Assembly: GCA_002914805.1 (NCBI GenBank)
Contig: JXTB01000116.1
Location: forward strand, 521,140-585,139
Source of the DNA: Parasponia andersonii
Lineage: Eukaryota > Streptophyta > Magnoliopsida > Rosales > Cannabaceae
DNA: 64,000 nt
Direction of reading: 5' to 3'
A program made the translations under genes and the position numbers. Numbering within the stretch: the stretch's first letter is position 1; every line of letters begins with the position of its first letter. The notes below the pieces were generated by a model. The model had not been told where the DNA came from, ran no database searches, and saw nothing but the letters and a program-made list of their open reading frames with translations. Below, piece after piece: positions 34,201-47,522 of this stretch.

Positions 34201-37200
34201 TTGTAGAGGATCCTACACTTCACCAAGATTTGAGGCAGCATCTTAAAAGAATCTCTGATGTTGAGCGACTGACGAACAATCTTGAGAAGAAAAGGGCTGG
34301 TTTGCAGCATATCGTGAAACTGTACCAGGTTGAGTCTATGGTTCCTTTATTATCTTTGTCTAAATTTTGTTGTGTTTGCTGGGAGTTATATAAATGAATA
34401 TTGCTCTGTATCCCTATTTTTTACCCTGTTAATTCTCTTTTGTTGAAGAATGATAGTCATCTTTAATTGTAGGTTTTACTAACAGTAAATTGAGTGTGTT
34501 CAGTGCCTTGATTTGTAAACTCCTGTCTTTTCCTAATGGGTTGTGTTAGTAGTTCTTTATGTTCCATAAATATGTTAGTCTATGTTTGTAATTTTGTTTA
34601 TCTGTTTTAGTTGAAAGCTTTTTTTTTTTTTTTTTAAATCTGATTAAAATCTTCTTAAATGGCAGTCATCTATAAGACTTCCATACATTAAGAGTGCTCT
34701 AGAACAGTATGATGGTCAATTTTCCTCACTGGTAAAGGAGAGGTATCGGGATCCTCTTGAGATGTTGACTGATGAAGAGCACTTGAATAAGTTCATTGCT
34801 TTGGTGGAAGCTTCTGTAGACCTTGATCAACTTGAGAATGGGGAATACATGATATCATCTAGTTATGACCCTGCCTTATCTGCATTGAGAGATGAACAAG
34901 AGTCATTAGATCGTGAAATTAGCAATTTGCATAAACAAATTGCCAATGATCTTGATCTGCCTGTCGATAAGGCTTTAAAATTAGATAGAGGCACACAGTT
35001 TGGACATGTATTTAGGATTACAAAGAAGGAGGAGCCAAAAATAAGAAAAAAACTAACCACCCAATTCATTGTTCTTGAAACCCGAAAGGATGGAGTCAAA
35101 TTTACTAACACAAAGCTTAAGAAGCTGGGAGACAGGTATCAAAAGGTGCTTGAGGAGTACAAGAATTGTCAGAAAGAACTGGTCAACCGAGTAGTTCAAA
35201 CAGCGGCAACTTTTTCTGAGGTATTTATAATTAAGTTTCTTATGCTTGTGCCTCCACATTACTTCAAACTGAAGGAAATTTAACCTTGCAGGTATTTGGG
35301 TCATTGGCTGGTTTGCTTTCTGAATTGGACGTCTTACTTAGTTTTGCTGATTTGGCTTCTTCTTGTCCAACTCCCTACACTAGACCAGAAATCACTCCAT
35401 CGGTAACCAAATACTATCTATTCCTTGCTGTTGACTGTTCAATTATTTTTTTCCTCTTCATAGTAAATGCTTCAAAGTTTGAGACTGTTTATTGACTGAT
35501 AGGATGAGGGAAATATTATATTACAAGGGAGTAGACACCCTTGTGTTGAAGCTCAGGACTGGGTGAACTTTATACCAAATGATTGCGAACTAGTGAGTGT
35601 TAATGCAATGCAAGGAAAAATTAATAGCTCTTTCCAGTTTTATATATTTGATTGTCTGATTCCTTGCTCCTTTTTCTGTTCTCTCATTAATCAGATGAGG
35701 GGTAAAAGTTGGTTCCAGATCATTACAGGGCCTAATATGGGTGGGAAATCCACATATATTCGCCAGGTGTGGTTTTGTTAACTTAGTCATGTTACTCTGC
35801 TCAAGAGATTATATCATCATTAATGGTTGTCCTTGTGTTTTATGGTACTGTTTTGCATATTAGGCCTGTTTCTACTAGTCATTAATACCAACTAGACAAT
35901 TGACCTCTCTCTGCAATTTTTTCTATCTTCGCCAGATTAAATACCTCATGTCCAGGCTAGATATCATCCCTCATTTCAGATTCATTAGTTCTCACTTAGA
36001 CGTTAAACTGTGGATTAGTGGAATGTTTTTCATTTTTCTTGGTGGCTATTATCTGGCAAGTGGTTTCTTTATTATTGTTTCCATTTCTTTTAATTTTATT
36101 TTTTAATGGCAAGTGTTGTTTGTTAACTTAGATATATTGCTCTTCTCTAAAGATTATATTATAACAAAGATATAATTGGACATATAATCCTGTTTTAGAA
36201 TATTACTCCTATTTCTACTGGTCACTAATGCCAACTAGACGACTGACATTCCAGTGCAGTTATTTTTAACTTCACTGTATTAAACACCTCATGTCCATAC
36301 TAGATACCATGACCCATTTGAGATTCGAACTGTTCTCACTGAGATGCTACTATGTGTAGCATATACTATTTTAATAGGGAGATCTTACAATCTAGCATTG
36401 TTTGCTCTTGAAGGTTGGTGTGAACGTTCTGATGGCGCAAGTTGGCTGTTTTGTTCCATGCGACAAAGCTAGCATTTCTGTTCGGGATTGCATTTTTGCT
36501 CGTGTTGGCGCTGGAGACTGCCAAGTGAGACCAATTCTATATTCTGTTTAACTTCCTCTAAAATGTATTGTTTTATTTGAAAATTTATGACCTAATTTCC
36601 ATTTCAAAGCAACAGATGAGGTTGCTATTTTCTTGGTTAGATTGATCTTGAAATATTGTTCAACCATAAATCCATCATTTTGAAAATCAAATTTTTTGTA
36701 TTGAGCTTGACAGACATGAATCCTGGTATTTATTGTAGGAAAATACTGACGTCATCTGGCAATATAGTTATTTATAATAATTTTAGTTAAAGGGTGGTTG
36801 GGTAGGCTAAAAATCATTATTTCACAGCATTACTATTTATGAATTCTCGATTCTTTAGTTTATCATCTTACTTGCTGAATCTTCGTCTCACATTCAAATG
36901 TCTGTTAGACAACTGCTTTATTTAGTTTTGAATAATTTTGTTTGTTGTCTTGCTAAAGGATTATACATCCTATTTCTTGTGAGATATGTTAAAATATGTT
37001 TGTTCCTTGCCTTGTTAGATTCGTGGGGTTTCTACTTTTATGCAAGAGATGCTTGAGACTGCATCGATTTTGAAAGGCGCTACAGAGAAGTCGTTGATAA
37101 TCATTGATGAGTTGGGCCGTGGAACATCAACTTATGATGGCTTTGGTTGGCTCTCTCTCTCTCACTCTCTCTCTCCCTCCATGTCTCATCTGCATGTGAT

Positions 37201-37272
37201 GGATCAAATGTGCATTGGTTGCAGAATATGTTCCAGGAGTGATATTGATCTTATTGTTATATGGGACATGTG

Positions 37273-37307
<35 letters not shown>

Positions 37308-37877
37308 CATGTCTCATCTGCGTGTGATGGATCAAATGTGCATTGGTTTCAGAATATGTTCCAGGAGTGATATTGATCTTATTGTTATATGGTATCCGTG
37401 ATATTGATCTTACTGTTATATGGGACATTTTAAGCTTGGACCCGATATAATTGACTTATCATATTTTGCTGTTTCTCAGGTTTAGCTTGGGCCATTTGTG
37501 AACACCTTGTTGAAGTGATTAGGGCACCAACTTTGTTTGCGACCCACTTTCATGAACTGACTGCATTAGCTCATGAAAATACTGATCATGAGCCCAACAT
37601 TAAGCCTATCATTGGTGTAGCAAACTATCATGTCAGTGCACACATTGACTCGTCAACTCACAAGCTGACCATGTTGTACAAGGTAGATCTCTTATCCAGC
37701 CTTCTCTTTTTGGATTTGTTAGTTGATATATGTTCTGTGATCATAAAGACACTTAAAACCCGAAAGCTATAACAGTAAAAAAGATTGCTTATAAATAAAC
37801 CACATCCAAGTTTCATAGCATGTCGATAAGACATATATTTGTGTCATTAGATTTTATTGCTGAAACACAGAAAATAA

Positions 37878-37917
<40 letters not shown>

Positions 37918-40782
37918 AAAGAACAATAAATAAGTGGAAGAGAGGAGTTTATAAAAAGCATTTAGACCTTAAAAGAAACTATTGAAGCTGGTTCTGGTAC
38001 CAATATTTTCTTTTGGAGTATTAAAAAGAATAATATGTCAATATGAGTTGTTCATCTTCATAAAAATAAATAAATAAATAAAAGGTCTCACTACGAGAGA
38101 TGATGTGTGCCGTCATGTTACTTTGCTTGCTGTTGCCTCAAGATTTGTCGAGTAAAAGTTATGCATAAACTAGCTCACTCTTCTGACCATTTTTTCCAGG
38201 TTGAGCCAGGGGCTTGTGATCAGAGTTTTGGTATTCATGTTGCAGAGTTTGCAAATTTTCCCGAGAGTGTTGTGGCCCTTGCTAGAGAAAAGGCTTCTGA
38301 ATTGGAAGATTTCTCTCCTGCAACAATTGTCTCAAATGATTCTAGAGTTGAGGTACAGTCTATGGTGTTCTTACAAAGTTCATAATACTTGCTTTAACAA
38401 CCAGCAGTTTCAACCTCATGTTTAATGTAAGACCAATCCTTCATATAGATAATCCCTAGATGCCCTCTCAAAAGAAAAAATATATAAAGAAAAAGAAGAT
38501 GAACTCTACTTGTTGTTCGTGGTAATTTTTTATTTCTGAAAATGTATGATTATTTGTTTGTTACTTAAAAATGAAGACAGCATAATTGAGCATAAAAATT
38601 AGAGATAAGTATAGGTAGATATATATAGTAGGTGGTTAAGTTTGTTAGATAGAGAAACATGTATAACAATAAAAAACTGGTAATTTAGAGATCTAAAACA
38701 CAAATAGGACCAGTTATGTAGACTCTAGGTTACTGAAGTGTAGATGACTAAGATTAAAAGTACTGAAACTTAAATAATAGAAAGTAAATGAATTGAAATT
38801 TAAATATAGCTGAAAATAAAGGTGTTGAAATGTGAATCGTGAAAATAAAGGACTGAAACATAAAATGGACCAGTTAACTGGAGTAAGCTTGCGTTGAAAA
38901 ATAAAGAACTGAAAGTAAAATACGATAATATAAAATACTAAGAAATAGAAGATGCTGCCTCAGTGCTAAGCTACCATGAACATGAGATTGGGGTCTTGAA
39001 TGGCTCAACCATTATAGAGTTTTTTGAATCAGTTACTAATATATGTATGAAAGAAGGAATAGATGATTTGTTGTTTGAAATATAGCTCGATTACATGCCG
39101 ACCAAGCCTTGATCATGCATACATATGAGCATAGGTATATAAAACATGAAGTAGGAACCTTTAAAGATCAGACTAAAGGTGTTCACGTCACATTTTTTGT
39201 GATGCAGAAAAGTGGAGATGAATGATCAGCCACTTTATATATGTAAACTAGTGTTGAGTATAAACTAGTACAAAATCTTATAAAATAGGATGTAGCACAT
39301 AGGTGATGAATATGAGACAAGGTATAAACAAGGAATAAGGATTAGAAGCTGAAATATATGATAAAGCAACGAATATTAGTCACTGTTTATATAGAAACAG
39401 TAGCAGCTGATCATGCATGCAAAGACACTAAACATCACTTTCTGACGTGAGAATGAAGTTAAATTAGTGATTGTAGGCTAGGAACATGATCTAGACTGAT
39501 ACGTAGGAGATTAGGAGATGTTTTGTGTCTATCGTGTGGGCTAAAATGTAAGAAAACTGAGAGTTTTAGTCACTGCAATGGTTAAAAACGTGAGCAACTG
39601 CTTGAAAGAAAGAGAGTGATCATATAAGAGTATTTGTGTCTTCAGGAATTGTTTCTTTTGTGTTAAAGGGCTGCTTCTAGTTATAAGGAGCTGAAACTTG
39701 GAAGCCAAGAAGTTAGTTGGAGACAAGGCTACCAAGGGGCAAAAGAAGATTTTCCTTGTTTCCTAGGATTTGGTTCCAACCATGGTTTTAGTGAAAGACA
39801 ATGATTAGATAACGTGAAAGTGGTAAGAACTAGTTTAGAGTTTAGTAAACTGTCTTAGGAAGCAACCTAGAAGTTGCTACCTTAGCGGTTTCAATCAAAA
39901 TCGGCAAAGATAAACCATAAACCGACCGGTATAGGGGTTAGTTACTAAGGAATTAACATGTTAGTTAGAAAGTTTCTGCATGTAACAGTGGCTGGTATTC
40001 TTTGATTTGGTGCATGTAACTCATGTTCTTATTCCCCTAAAAGGGTTTAGGGTATAGGGTAAGGATACCCTAACTTAATTAGGATTCTTAACCCCTAAAA
40101 TAACACTACTTTGCTTCTTTTTTTTTTCCCTGTTTTTGCTCTGTTTTATTCTTTAATCGTATTCAAGCTTAATCTATCATTGATAAAAATTGTTGTAATC
40201 AAAATTCAGGAACTTACCCCAAAATACTTGCATTGCAATTTGCAATGACGATTATTCATATCATTGAAGTTTGATTCCGTTGCAAAACACTAAAACTACA
40301 AGTCCAGAGCCCTTCAGGATCATTTTACTTCTTTATCTAAATTTACTAGTACATTTTTTGAAAACCACTTGCTCCAGAATTGAAACCGTTAGAAGGTGGG
40401 CCAACATTAGCTCTTATTTTACATCATTTTTCCTTTCCTGCGAAGGCATAAAATATCTCAGCACGTATAATGGATGGATATAGATTGGTCTTGATTCAAG
40501 AATATTTGATTTGAATCTAATGTCAACACACGATATCTATACTGGATTTTAATGTTAGCTTCCATTAAATATGATTTACAGGCAGGATCCAAGCGCAAGA
40601 GAGATTGTGATACAGATGATATCTCTCAAGGTGCAGCCCGTGCGCATCAGTTTTTGAAGGAATTCGCTGATTTGCCATTGGAGAAAATGGATTTAAAGCA
40701 GGTGTTGGAGAGAATAAGCAAGATGAAAGATGACTTAAAGAATGATGCAGTGAACTCTCAATGGCTCCAGCAGTTCATCTAG
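31238..40782 (+). CDS. MSH2: DNA mismatch repair protein MSH2 (MutS homologue), 13 exons
   Basis: Exons: 31238-31286, 31386-31435, 32068-32100, 33255-34328, 34666-35220, 35292-35402, 35503-35592, 35695-35766, 36414-36524, 37019-37145, 37480-37682, 38200-38352, 40582-40782. All introns are GT-AG and the phases agree, giving 942 codons plus TAG; plant MSH2 is about 940. MSH2 pairs with MSH6, MSH3 or plant MSH7 in the nucleus to recognise mismatches and small loops. Exons 1-4 encode the N-terminal mismatch-binding-like, connector and start of the core domain ([40 protein letters not shown]). Exon 5 continues core and clamp. Walker [10 protein letters not shown] is at residues 666-674 (exon 8), Walker B LIIIDE at 741-746 with ELGRGTS (exon 10), then [14 protein letters not shown] sequence (exon 11) and the C-terminal dimerisation region (exons 12-13). 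No coding lesion is seen. The start fits [10 protein letters not shown] at the plant MSH2 N-terminus. Confidence 0.97.
33058..33203 (+). repeat. 74-bp tandem duplication in MSH2 intron 3
   Basis: TTTGAATTAACTATACTTGG and the following 50 bases occur at 33061 and again at 33135, almost identical. The duplication lies in intron 3 (32101-33254), about 50 bp before the exon 4 acceptor, and does not alter the acceptor. Confidence 0.92.
35772..36350 (+). repeat. Diverged tandem duplication filling MSH2 intron 8
   Basis: Two related blocks, about 35772-36010 and 36118-36350, share ordered words: GTTAACTTAG, AGATTATAT, TTTCTACT(A/G)GTCA, CCAACTAGAC, ACCTCATGTCCA and CTAGATA. The intron lies between the exon with Walker A (ends 35766) and exon 9 (starts 36414). 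The copies are clearly diverged, so the event is old. Confidence 0.75.
37149..37400 (+). repeat. Tandem duplication with CT microsatellites in MSH2 intron 10
   Basis: CT-rich runs followed by CCATGTCTCATCTGC(A/G)TGTG, then TGATGGATCAAATGTGCATT, recur with a period of about 127 bp. A third partial copy of GTGATATTGATCTTA follows at about 37398. It lies in intron 10 just after the Walker B exon. Confidence 0.85.
38353..40581 (+). other. MSH2 intron 12, unusually long (2,229 bp)
   Basis: This intron is far longer than the others and contains much DNA without gene-like frames (about 38480-40550). Its composition differs from the shorter introns and suggests a transposon insertion. I could not find paired ends or a target duplication, so this is an inference from length only. 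Confidence 0.4.
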
Positions 40783-43700
40783 ATGTCTTAAAAATGTAGG
40801 TAACCCTTATGATTTTCGACCTTTTGTAAAGCTTGTCTTGTAAATGAGTCATTCCTGTGGATGGCACCTATCTCTTGCCCATTTTTTGTGGCCAAATGAA
40901 GTCTCAGTTGAACTCCCTGACTAAATTGTACTTTTTTGGTCGCTCTCCTGGAGGAAGGTGCTGTTGACTGTGGAAGCTTTGTTCTCACGGAAATAACATT
41001 ATATATTTTATGGTCTTCAACTTCGAATATTAATGGTGGATGGTGGTTGAGTCCATATTCGTTTCTTTTAGTTCCTCTTGAGATTTATTATTATCTTATA
41101 ACCGGAAAAGAAAGAAAACAACGATATTATAAAGTAAAAAAAAAAAAGACGTAAATTTGTCTCTTCACATTGAAACTAACCTAACGTTGTATGTGGATTG
41201 TGATTTAAGTTTGTCAAACCCCTTATTTTAAATATGTTCTTGGCAATATTTAGTCATATGCAGATAATTTATAATCTAATATCTACAAACATACGCTACT
41301 GGTGAGTGGTGAAGCTTCCTACTTGGAAGTACAAAATTCTTATCCAGAAATATAGTGATCTAACTGTTATAGTTGCACCTTACAAGCTGCTTTTTTTTTT
41401 TCTCCCTTTTTTGGGACGGTAGAGGGCATTTGTCCTCGCTTGGCTTTTAAGTTTTTACATTTGAAGGAAAAAGGATTACATCATGCTGAACTTGCAACTA
41501 TTGTACCTTATAAAGAAAAAGGAAAAAGTTACTACAACTAGACTCTTTTATGTCGTTTTAAATTAATAAAGTTTTCCTTTTAAAAAAATATTTTACGTCA
41601 TCCAATTAGTGACACCGGAAAGGTACATCTTGAATTTATTTGTGAACAGAGATTACTTTTCTAGATCTAGGCTTTAACTTATTTGTTAGAACAAAGTCTC
41701 CTCGTAAAATAGCCACGTGACTTGATAATGTTTTGGATAAAGCTATTCTAACAACGATAGTGTTGAGCACCATTGCTTTTCAATCAATTAAACACCTAAT
41801 AATAACTAACAATGTGCCAGTGTGGGCCCATTTCTAGGCAGCCAAATAGATGGCTGAGAAAATAGTAGACTCAATATAGATCCTAAGAACATTATTTAAA
41901 TTTCGCTGGCGAGAAAAGAATAGACTTAATATAGATTCCAAGAACATTATTTAAAACTATATGTAAATTTCATATTGATTCCAAGAACATTATTTAAAAC
42001 GATATGTAAATTTCACGTGATATAGTACGAACTCATTAATTCATGTGTGTAAGAGTTGACCAATTCCCAGGATCATATCAGGATCATATCAAGCAAATCT
42101 TGGACAGGATTAGCTAATCTCAGATCTCCTTTCAAAAGGAGGTCTGGAGGGTCGGAAGTTTTAGAGGTCTTCGACTCACTATTCTTGCAAACAACATTCA
42201 ATCTCAGATTTAGTCTGAACATTTAATGTTACATCGTGGCCACCATATACGTTAGATGGACTAAACAACCACGATCTTTTCTTTCTGGATACGTATCAGA
42301 GAAGATCGTAGAGGACAATTCATGTCAATTCAATAAAAATTGCAATATCCATGATCCTTGATTCTGGAGGACATGATAATGAAAAGAGGTAACTGATGCC
42401 GAAATTAAAGGCCACTGAGTTTCCAATTTCGGGATATAAATATGGCACATCACCTTGGTAACAGGTTAGATTTTCGGTTGTCATGCTATTTAATTCTAAA
42501 TAAAAAAAAACGTATCTAACTTAAGTATTGGAGAGTTTTGTAAGTGGTCACCCCCCGTCCCTCTTTTCAAAATCAAGAGCATAGTCATTTGGAAGCAGTA
42601 AGAATACATGGACAATTGATAGAAGAATGCACCAACAGCCACTTTAGAATTTTATGTTGTAACTAACTTTAATGGTTTTACGATGGGATCGGTTAAATTG
42701 ACACCAATCGATTATGAATCCACGATCAATAAACTAATGTGTCGGATTTTTTTTTTTTTGTAACTTATATTGTGATTTGTCAAATTTTTATTTCAATAAT
42801 AAAAAAATAACTATTTTTGAAAAAAAAAAGGGGCTTTATTAATGACATCGAATTATTAAAAAAAGGAAGTAATTATCATTTGACTCTCTAACCTCTCAAC
42901 TTCATAGCAAATTAGCAAATAGTTCTCTATTTATCTATTTATTTTTGGTAGCTTTTAGATCTCAATCTCTCAAAATTTGTATCATTTAAGTTCACGTTTA
43001 TTGCTCATGTTGTTTTGGGACATCAAAATACTCCCATACATACCACGTGAACATGTTTTGAGGGATATTATGTTGAGGAAAAAAAAAAGTTGAGCAGTTT
43101 TATCCTATTCCTTCCCTAAACATAGTTACATTTTGTGTTTAAATTCGTATAACGGCTACACCAGCATCCCTTATCTTTTGGGAAAGAAATACAAAAAAAT
43201 CTTATATTATTCGTCAAATACCTCTCTAAACGGAGTTACATAATCTGCACATAGCTATTTAACAGTCCAAAGTAATGAAAGTTGTGAACAGATTCTTGAA
43301 GTTAAATGATTTTGAGTAACTTGGGACTTAAGTACTACAAAAATTAAATAGAGACCTAAAGGAAATGAAGTGGAAAAATTGAGGATTCCACAATCTATTT
43401 ACGAAGAAAGGGAGCATATATATATATATATATATATGTATATGTATATGGTTGCACCGCCATATACCACAGTACATCCTACGTTTTTCTCTACTATTTA
43501 ACCCAAAAACGAATGGATCCCATGGCCATGGGATGAACTTTTATAAATAGCAATCCTACATTGTTCTTTTCCCCACTTCGAAGGACAGTTTACTAAATAT
43601 ATTTCAAAGTCTACCAATTATTGTAGTTTTAAATCTCAACCATTTACCCTGTGAGTAAGACATTCATGTCTTATTAGCTGACGAGGGCACGAGGACAATA

Positions 43701-44211
43701 CTGTTATCATTATATCTGCGGTTCAAGACATCATCAGATTCAATTAGTTACTGCGGCAAAAATTGAGTAAGGAGTATAAAGGCATCACTGAGTTCTCTTT
43801 TTTCCAAAGAAGAAAAAAAAATTCTGAACCATTCAGTCAGAAAAATGCAGCTGGTTAAGGGAAAAAAAAACCTTAAATGGTTAGTAGACATACCTCAACC
43901 ATTCATAGGGATAATTAAGTGCAAATTTGAAACTTTAAAAATTGTTATGAAACAAAAAACTTAAAAAGATTCTTTGATATGTAAAACTTAGCCCCAAGAA
44001 ATACTGTTGCCTATTGATGCTCGCATAGCGAAAATTGTCATATATTTGAGATTCACTCAAAAAAATATATCGGAGATTTAAATAAAGTCTCCACATACTT
44101 AAAATTTGAATTCTTACTAGTATAATTAAGTATAATTCACTACTTAACATAAAAGTAAAAACAAAAGTAGAAGTGAAAATAGTTAGGTAAACGAAAAGGT
44201 CAAAGCCCTAG
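40783..44211. other. MSH2 3' UTR and gene-free intergenic region
   Basis: The MSH2 UTR probably ends within the first few hundred bases; the exact poly(A) site was not located. Beyond it is AT-rich sequence. At 41867-42016 the word AAGAACATTATTTAAA recurs three times in a locally repeated block. At 42060-42480 there is a less AT-rich, TE-like block without ends. A TA run lies at about 43415-43440. No supported gene. Confidence 0.5.
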
Positions 44212-44377
44212 AAATAGACAAAGATGTATAACTAGTGACAAGTTAATGTGTATAGAATTGAATAGATAAGTGTGATTGCATTGTGGGGTTAGTAAATAGA
44301 CAAAGATGTATAACTAGTGACAAGTTAATGTGTATAGAATTGAATAGATAAGTGTGATTGCATTGTGGGGTTAGTAA
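44212..44377. repeat. Perfect 82-bp tandem duplication
   Basis: The sequence starting AAATAGACAAAGATGTATAA occurs at 44212 and at 44294 and appears identical across 82 bp, ending TGTGGGGTTAGTAA. Such identity in non-coding DNA points to a very recent duplication or an assembly artefact. Confidence 0.93.
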
Positions 44378-44957
44378 GAGCAAGTATATACTTATCTAAA
44401 AGATATATTATAGAACAAAAAATACTTCCACCAATAAAAGTGTGTCGTATAGTCAACGAGTGTAAAGTATGGTTAAGTAAGGAGTAGGATTATGGGAAGT
44501 GGGGATTGGGATACAATGAACATTGAAGACAAGGAGATTGAGGAATCTTATGAATATATTCATACTACCACTTCATAAAGTTGTGACAATGACATGCATA
44601 TAAGAAATAGAAACTTATTCCAATTCTTCTTTTTGATAAAAAGATTGATCTTTCTTTTTTTCATTAGTGATTAGATCATAGAATTTTCTATTTTTCATTA
44701 GTGATTAGACCATAGAATTCTCCTTTTTTTTTGTTTTAAATCTTTAAACTTAAAGGATTATTTGCAGTATCACTCTTTTGACTTATCATGTAGCTGCACA
44801 TTGGTCCTTAATTAAGAATGTCTACAATTTCAATTCTTAAAAGTGAATAAAGTTAACAAGTAGTAATAGTGATTCCCCATCCTTTTTTGATAAAAAAAAA
44901 ATGATCAACTATCAAATTGAAATAAACCTTGATATCCTTTAAAAAAGGTAATTAAAA

Positions 44958-46090
44958 TTAAAAACTTCGATACACATAAATTACATGTGAAAGATAATTC
45001 GCCGTAAAAACTATATCAGGCCGTGTGAAAGATAAATACGGGAGACTATCAACAATAGTACAATATTCCATTGGATCGGTGAGAGTAGTACCAGAGTACA
45101 GTGTAAGCAGTGAACTAGTAGAAATAGGGGTAGCAACTGGTCTAGAATCTAACATAATGGTGCAAGTAAAGAGATCAAGGATATACCGGAGCTATGAGAG
45201 AAGCGCATGTTTGTGCAGAATCACACCAAGAAAGTAGGTGAGAGGCACAAAGTCTTTAAGAGAGAACTATTGACCAAGTAATACCATAAAATTTTGTAAT
45301 GCCTCATTATTGTCACCTGTAATGATGATGTCATCAATATAAACAAGGAGATAAATAATGTGACCACCAGTATTGAGAACAAATAATGAAGTGTCAGCAT
45401 GAGATGACAAGAAACTGGCAAAGCTCGTGGTACCAGGCACGTGGAGCTTGCTTGAGACCATAGATGGCCTTGTGGAGCTTACACACATAAGAATGATAAT
45501 CCGAGTCAACAAAACCTGGTAGTACATCCTTAGAAAGATGTCCTTATAAAAAGGCATTGTTAACATCAAGTTGACGTAGAGACCACTTATGACTAACTGT
45601 GATACTAAGAACAAGGCGAATCGTAGTGGGTTTGACCACTGGATAGAAGGTATCGTGATAATTAACTCCTGTCTATTGGTGAAAACCTTTCATAATTAGG
45701 TGAGCTTTGAACCTATAAATAGAACCATCAGAGTGCCATTTAGTCCAAAAAATCTATTTTGCAACCAACAAGATTTGTGAAGGTGCAGATAGAACTAATT
45801 CTCATATTCCATTCTAGACAAGAGCATCATATTCTTTTGACATGGCCCGACACCATTTTTGATCTTTAAGGGCTTGAGCTATTGTGCCTGGATTAGAAAG
45901 GTAAGTAGTGAGATTGAGTTTCTGAATAGGCTTATGAATATCATTTTTGGCCTTCGTGATCATATTATGAGAGTTAGTAGAGTGGGTAGGAGAAGTGTTA
46001 CGAGGGTCAGAGTTTAGTGAGATTGGGACAGAATGGGTGGTAGTAGGGTACGAGATAGTGGGTTCTTGAAAGATTGATGAATTGGGTGCA
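44958..46090 (-). pseudogene. Copia (Ale/Retrofit-like) reverse transcriptase fragment
   Basis: On the minus strand, from about 46000 down to 44958: an RVT_2-type start with ALKDQKW and MSKEYDALV, then [46 protein letters not shown]-type sequence, SHADTSLFVLNTGG and the catalytic box YIDD (45360-45330 area). It ends with SRPVATPIST and YLSFTRPDI. Stops occur where relatives have Trp or Gln and there are frameshifts. No LTRs flank it. Confidence 0.85.
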
Positions 46091-46099
46091 AGTGGTAAG

Positions 46100-47522
46100 T
46101 GTTAATTGAATTTTATTCACTTATTTGATCTTAAATTTAGCTTTTTATTTACTTAGTTTCCTAATTTTTTCACTTAGTTCTCATGTTTTTAATTATCTTT
46201 CTCAAGTTTAGGATTAGTGTGGAAGCCTTTGTTAAGCTCAAAAAGGTGTTTATGAAAAAAATTCAGCGCTTTAGGTAGGAGCCTAACTGCCATGGCACTG
46301 GAAGTAAGTGTCATGGTGATATCCTGGTTTCTGTCCCAGTGCCATGCACTCTCGGCTATTACTTTATGACAATCTTTTCAGTGCTACGGTGTTAACATAT
46401 GTTCTGGTATTTTTTGGCCAGAATTAACCTAACTGTTAAGGGGATATAAAAGGGATCTTTAAGGATCCGAGAGAGACATCTTGAGGACTATTTTTTAGAG
46501 CTTTTGGCAGCTATTCTCTTAAAACAAGAAGAATAAAGAGAAGCATGTGAAGAGATTCTCATCAAATCCAAAAGAGTTCTCCTTCTATTCTTTTTATTCT
46601 CTTGATGTTTTTGTTAGATTTTGCTTGTTATTTTCTATGATGAACTAAGTTTTTTGTCTAGAAGAATGATGTAACTTGACTTGAACTTATACCTTAATTT
46701 TTAATATCAAGTTTATGAATATTTCCATTAGTTATTTGTGTTGTCATTGCTCTTACTGCTTCTCAATTAATTGGCCACTTTGGGAATGATTTTGACTGTA
46801 AAATTTTTACTTGAAAATGGAAAATTATGGAATTAGTTAAAGAGTGACATAATCTAGGATTGAATAGTATTTGAAAAAACCTATTTAACTGTTGAAGTTG
46901 AAGTTTGTACAAGAACTAATAAGCTTAATGAACTTTTATTCCTTAATTTTGGATAGAAATATTGGGATTAGGAATTAAAAGTAATCTTCTATTAGCACTT
47001 GAAAGTGGTAGTAGAAATACTAAAGAGTTCTAGCTTATAATCACATAGAAATTGGATTAGAATTAAATTGTTATTTGAAAGACATAGAGTATAGTTAAGT
47101 GAGATCAAATTACTGGTGTTCATTGGAATAAAATTCTAGAAAATATTTTTCGTAAAATTATTTTCAAGAATATTATAGTTTTTTAAAATCTAGAAATACA
47201 GCGGAATTGGTCGTTTAAAATCGTTTAAAATAAATGATTTACTATTTTTTCCAATTAATTGGGTGATATATTTTAAGTGAAAAACATAGCTTACTGATTC
47301 TTAAGCTGGCAAGGTTGTACTTTGAATGTAGAATCAAATTTTGGTTAAGTGCAAAATAATGTGGCTGATGTTGTAAAGACTCATGTATCATATTGCAGTA
47401 TATTTCTAGAATTTCAACTTTTATGATCAGAATTTTTTTTTCTTTCTCTAGAAAAAAATGTGAATTTAATTTCATTAGTTTGAAATCAGAATCAATTAGT
47501 TTTTAATTATTATTTACAGGTG
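46100..47522 (+). mobile_element. Probable gypsy LTR remnant (Athila/Tat-like)
   Basis: Starts TGTTAATTGAATTTTATT directly inside the copia fragment. Contains GGGATATAAAAGGG (46439-46452), a TATA-like box, followed by leader-like sequence and a GATGAACTAAG...GATGTAACTTGA block (46640-46680) typical of some plant gypsy LTRs. The 3' end and target duplication were not found. It could be two fused pieces. Confidence 0.4.

Noticed and set aside
40788-40988. Minus-strand frame antisense to the MSH2 3' end
   Set aside because: Only 66 codons, in the 3' UTR of MSH2, without promoter or domain evidence.
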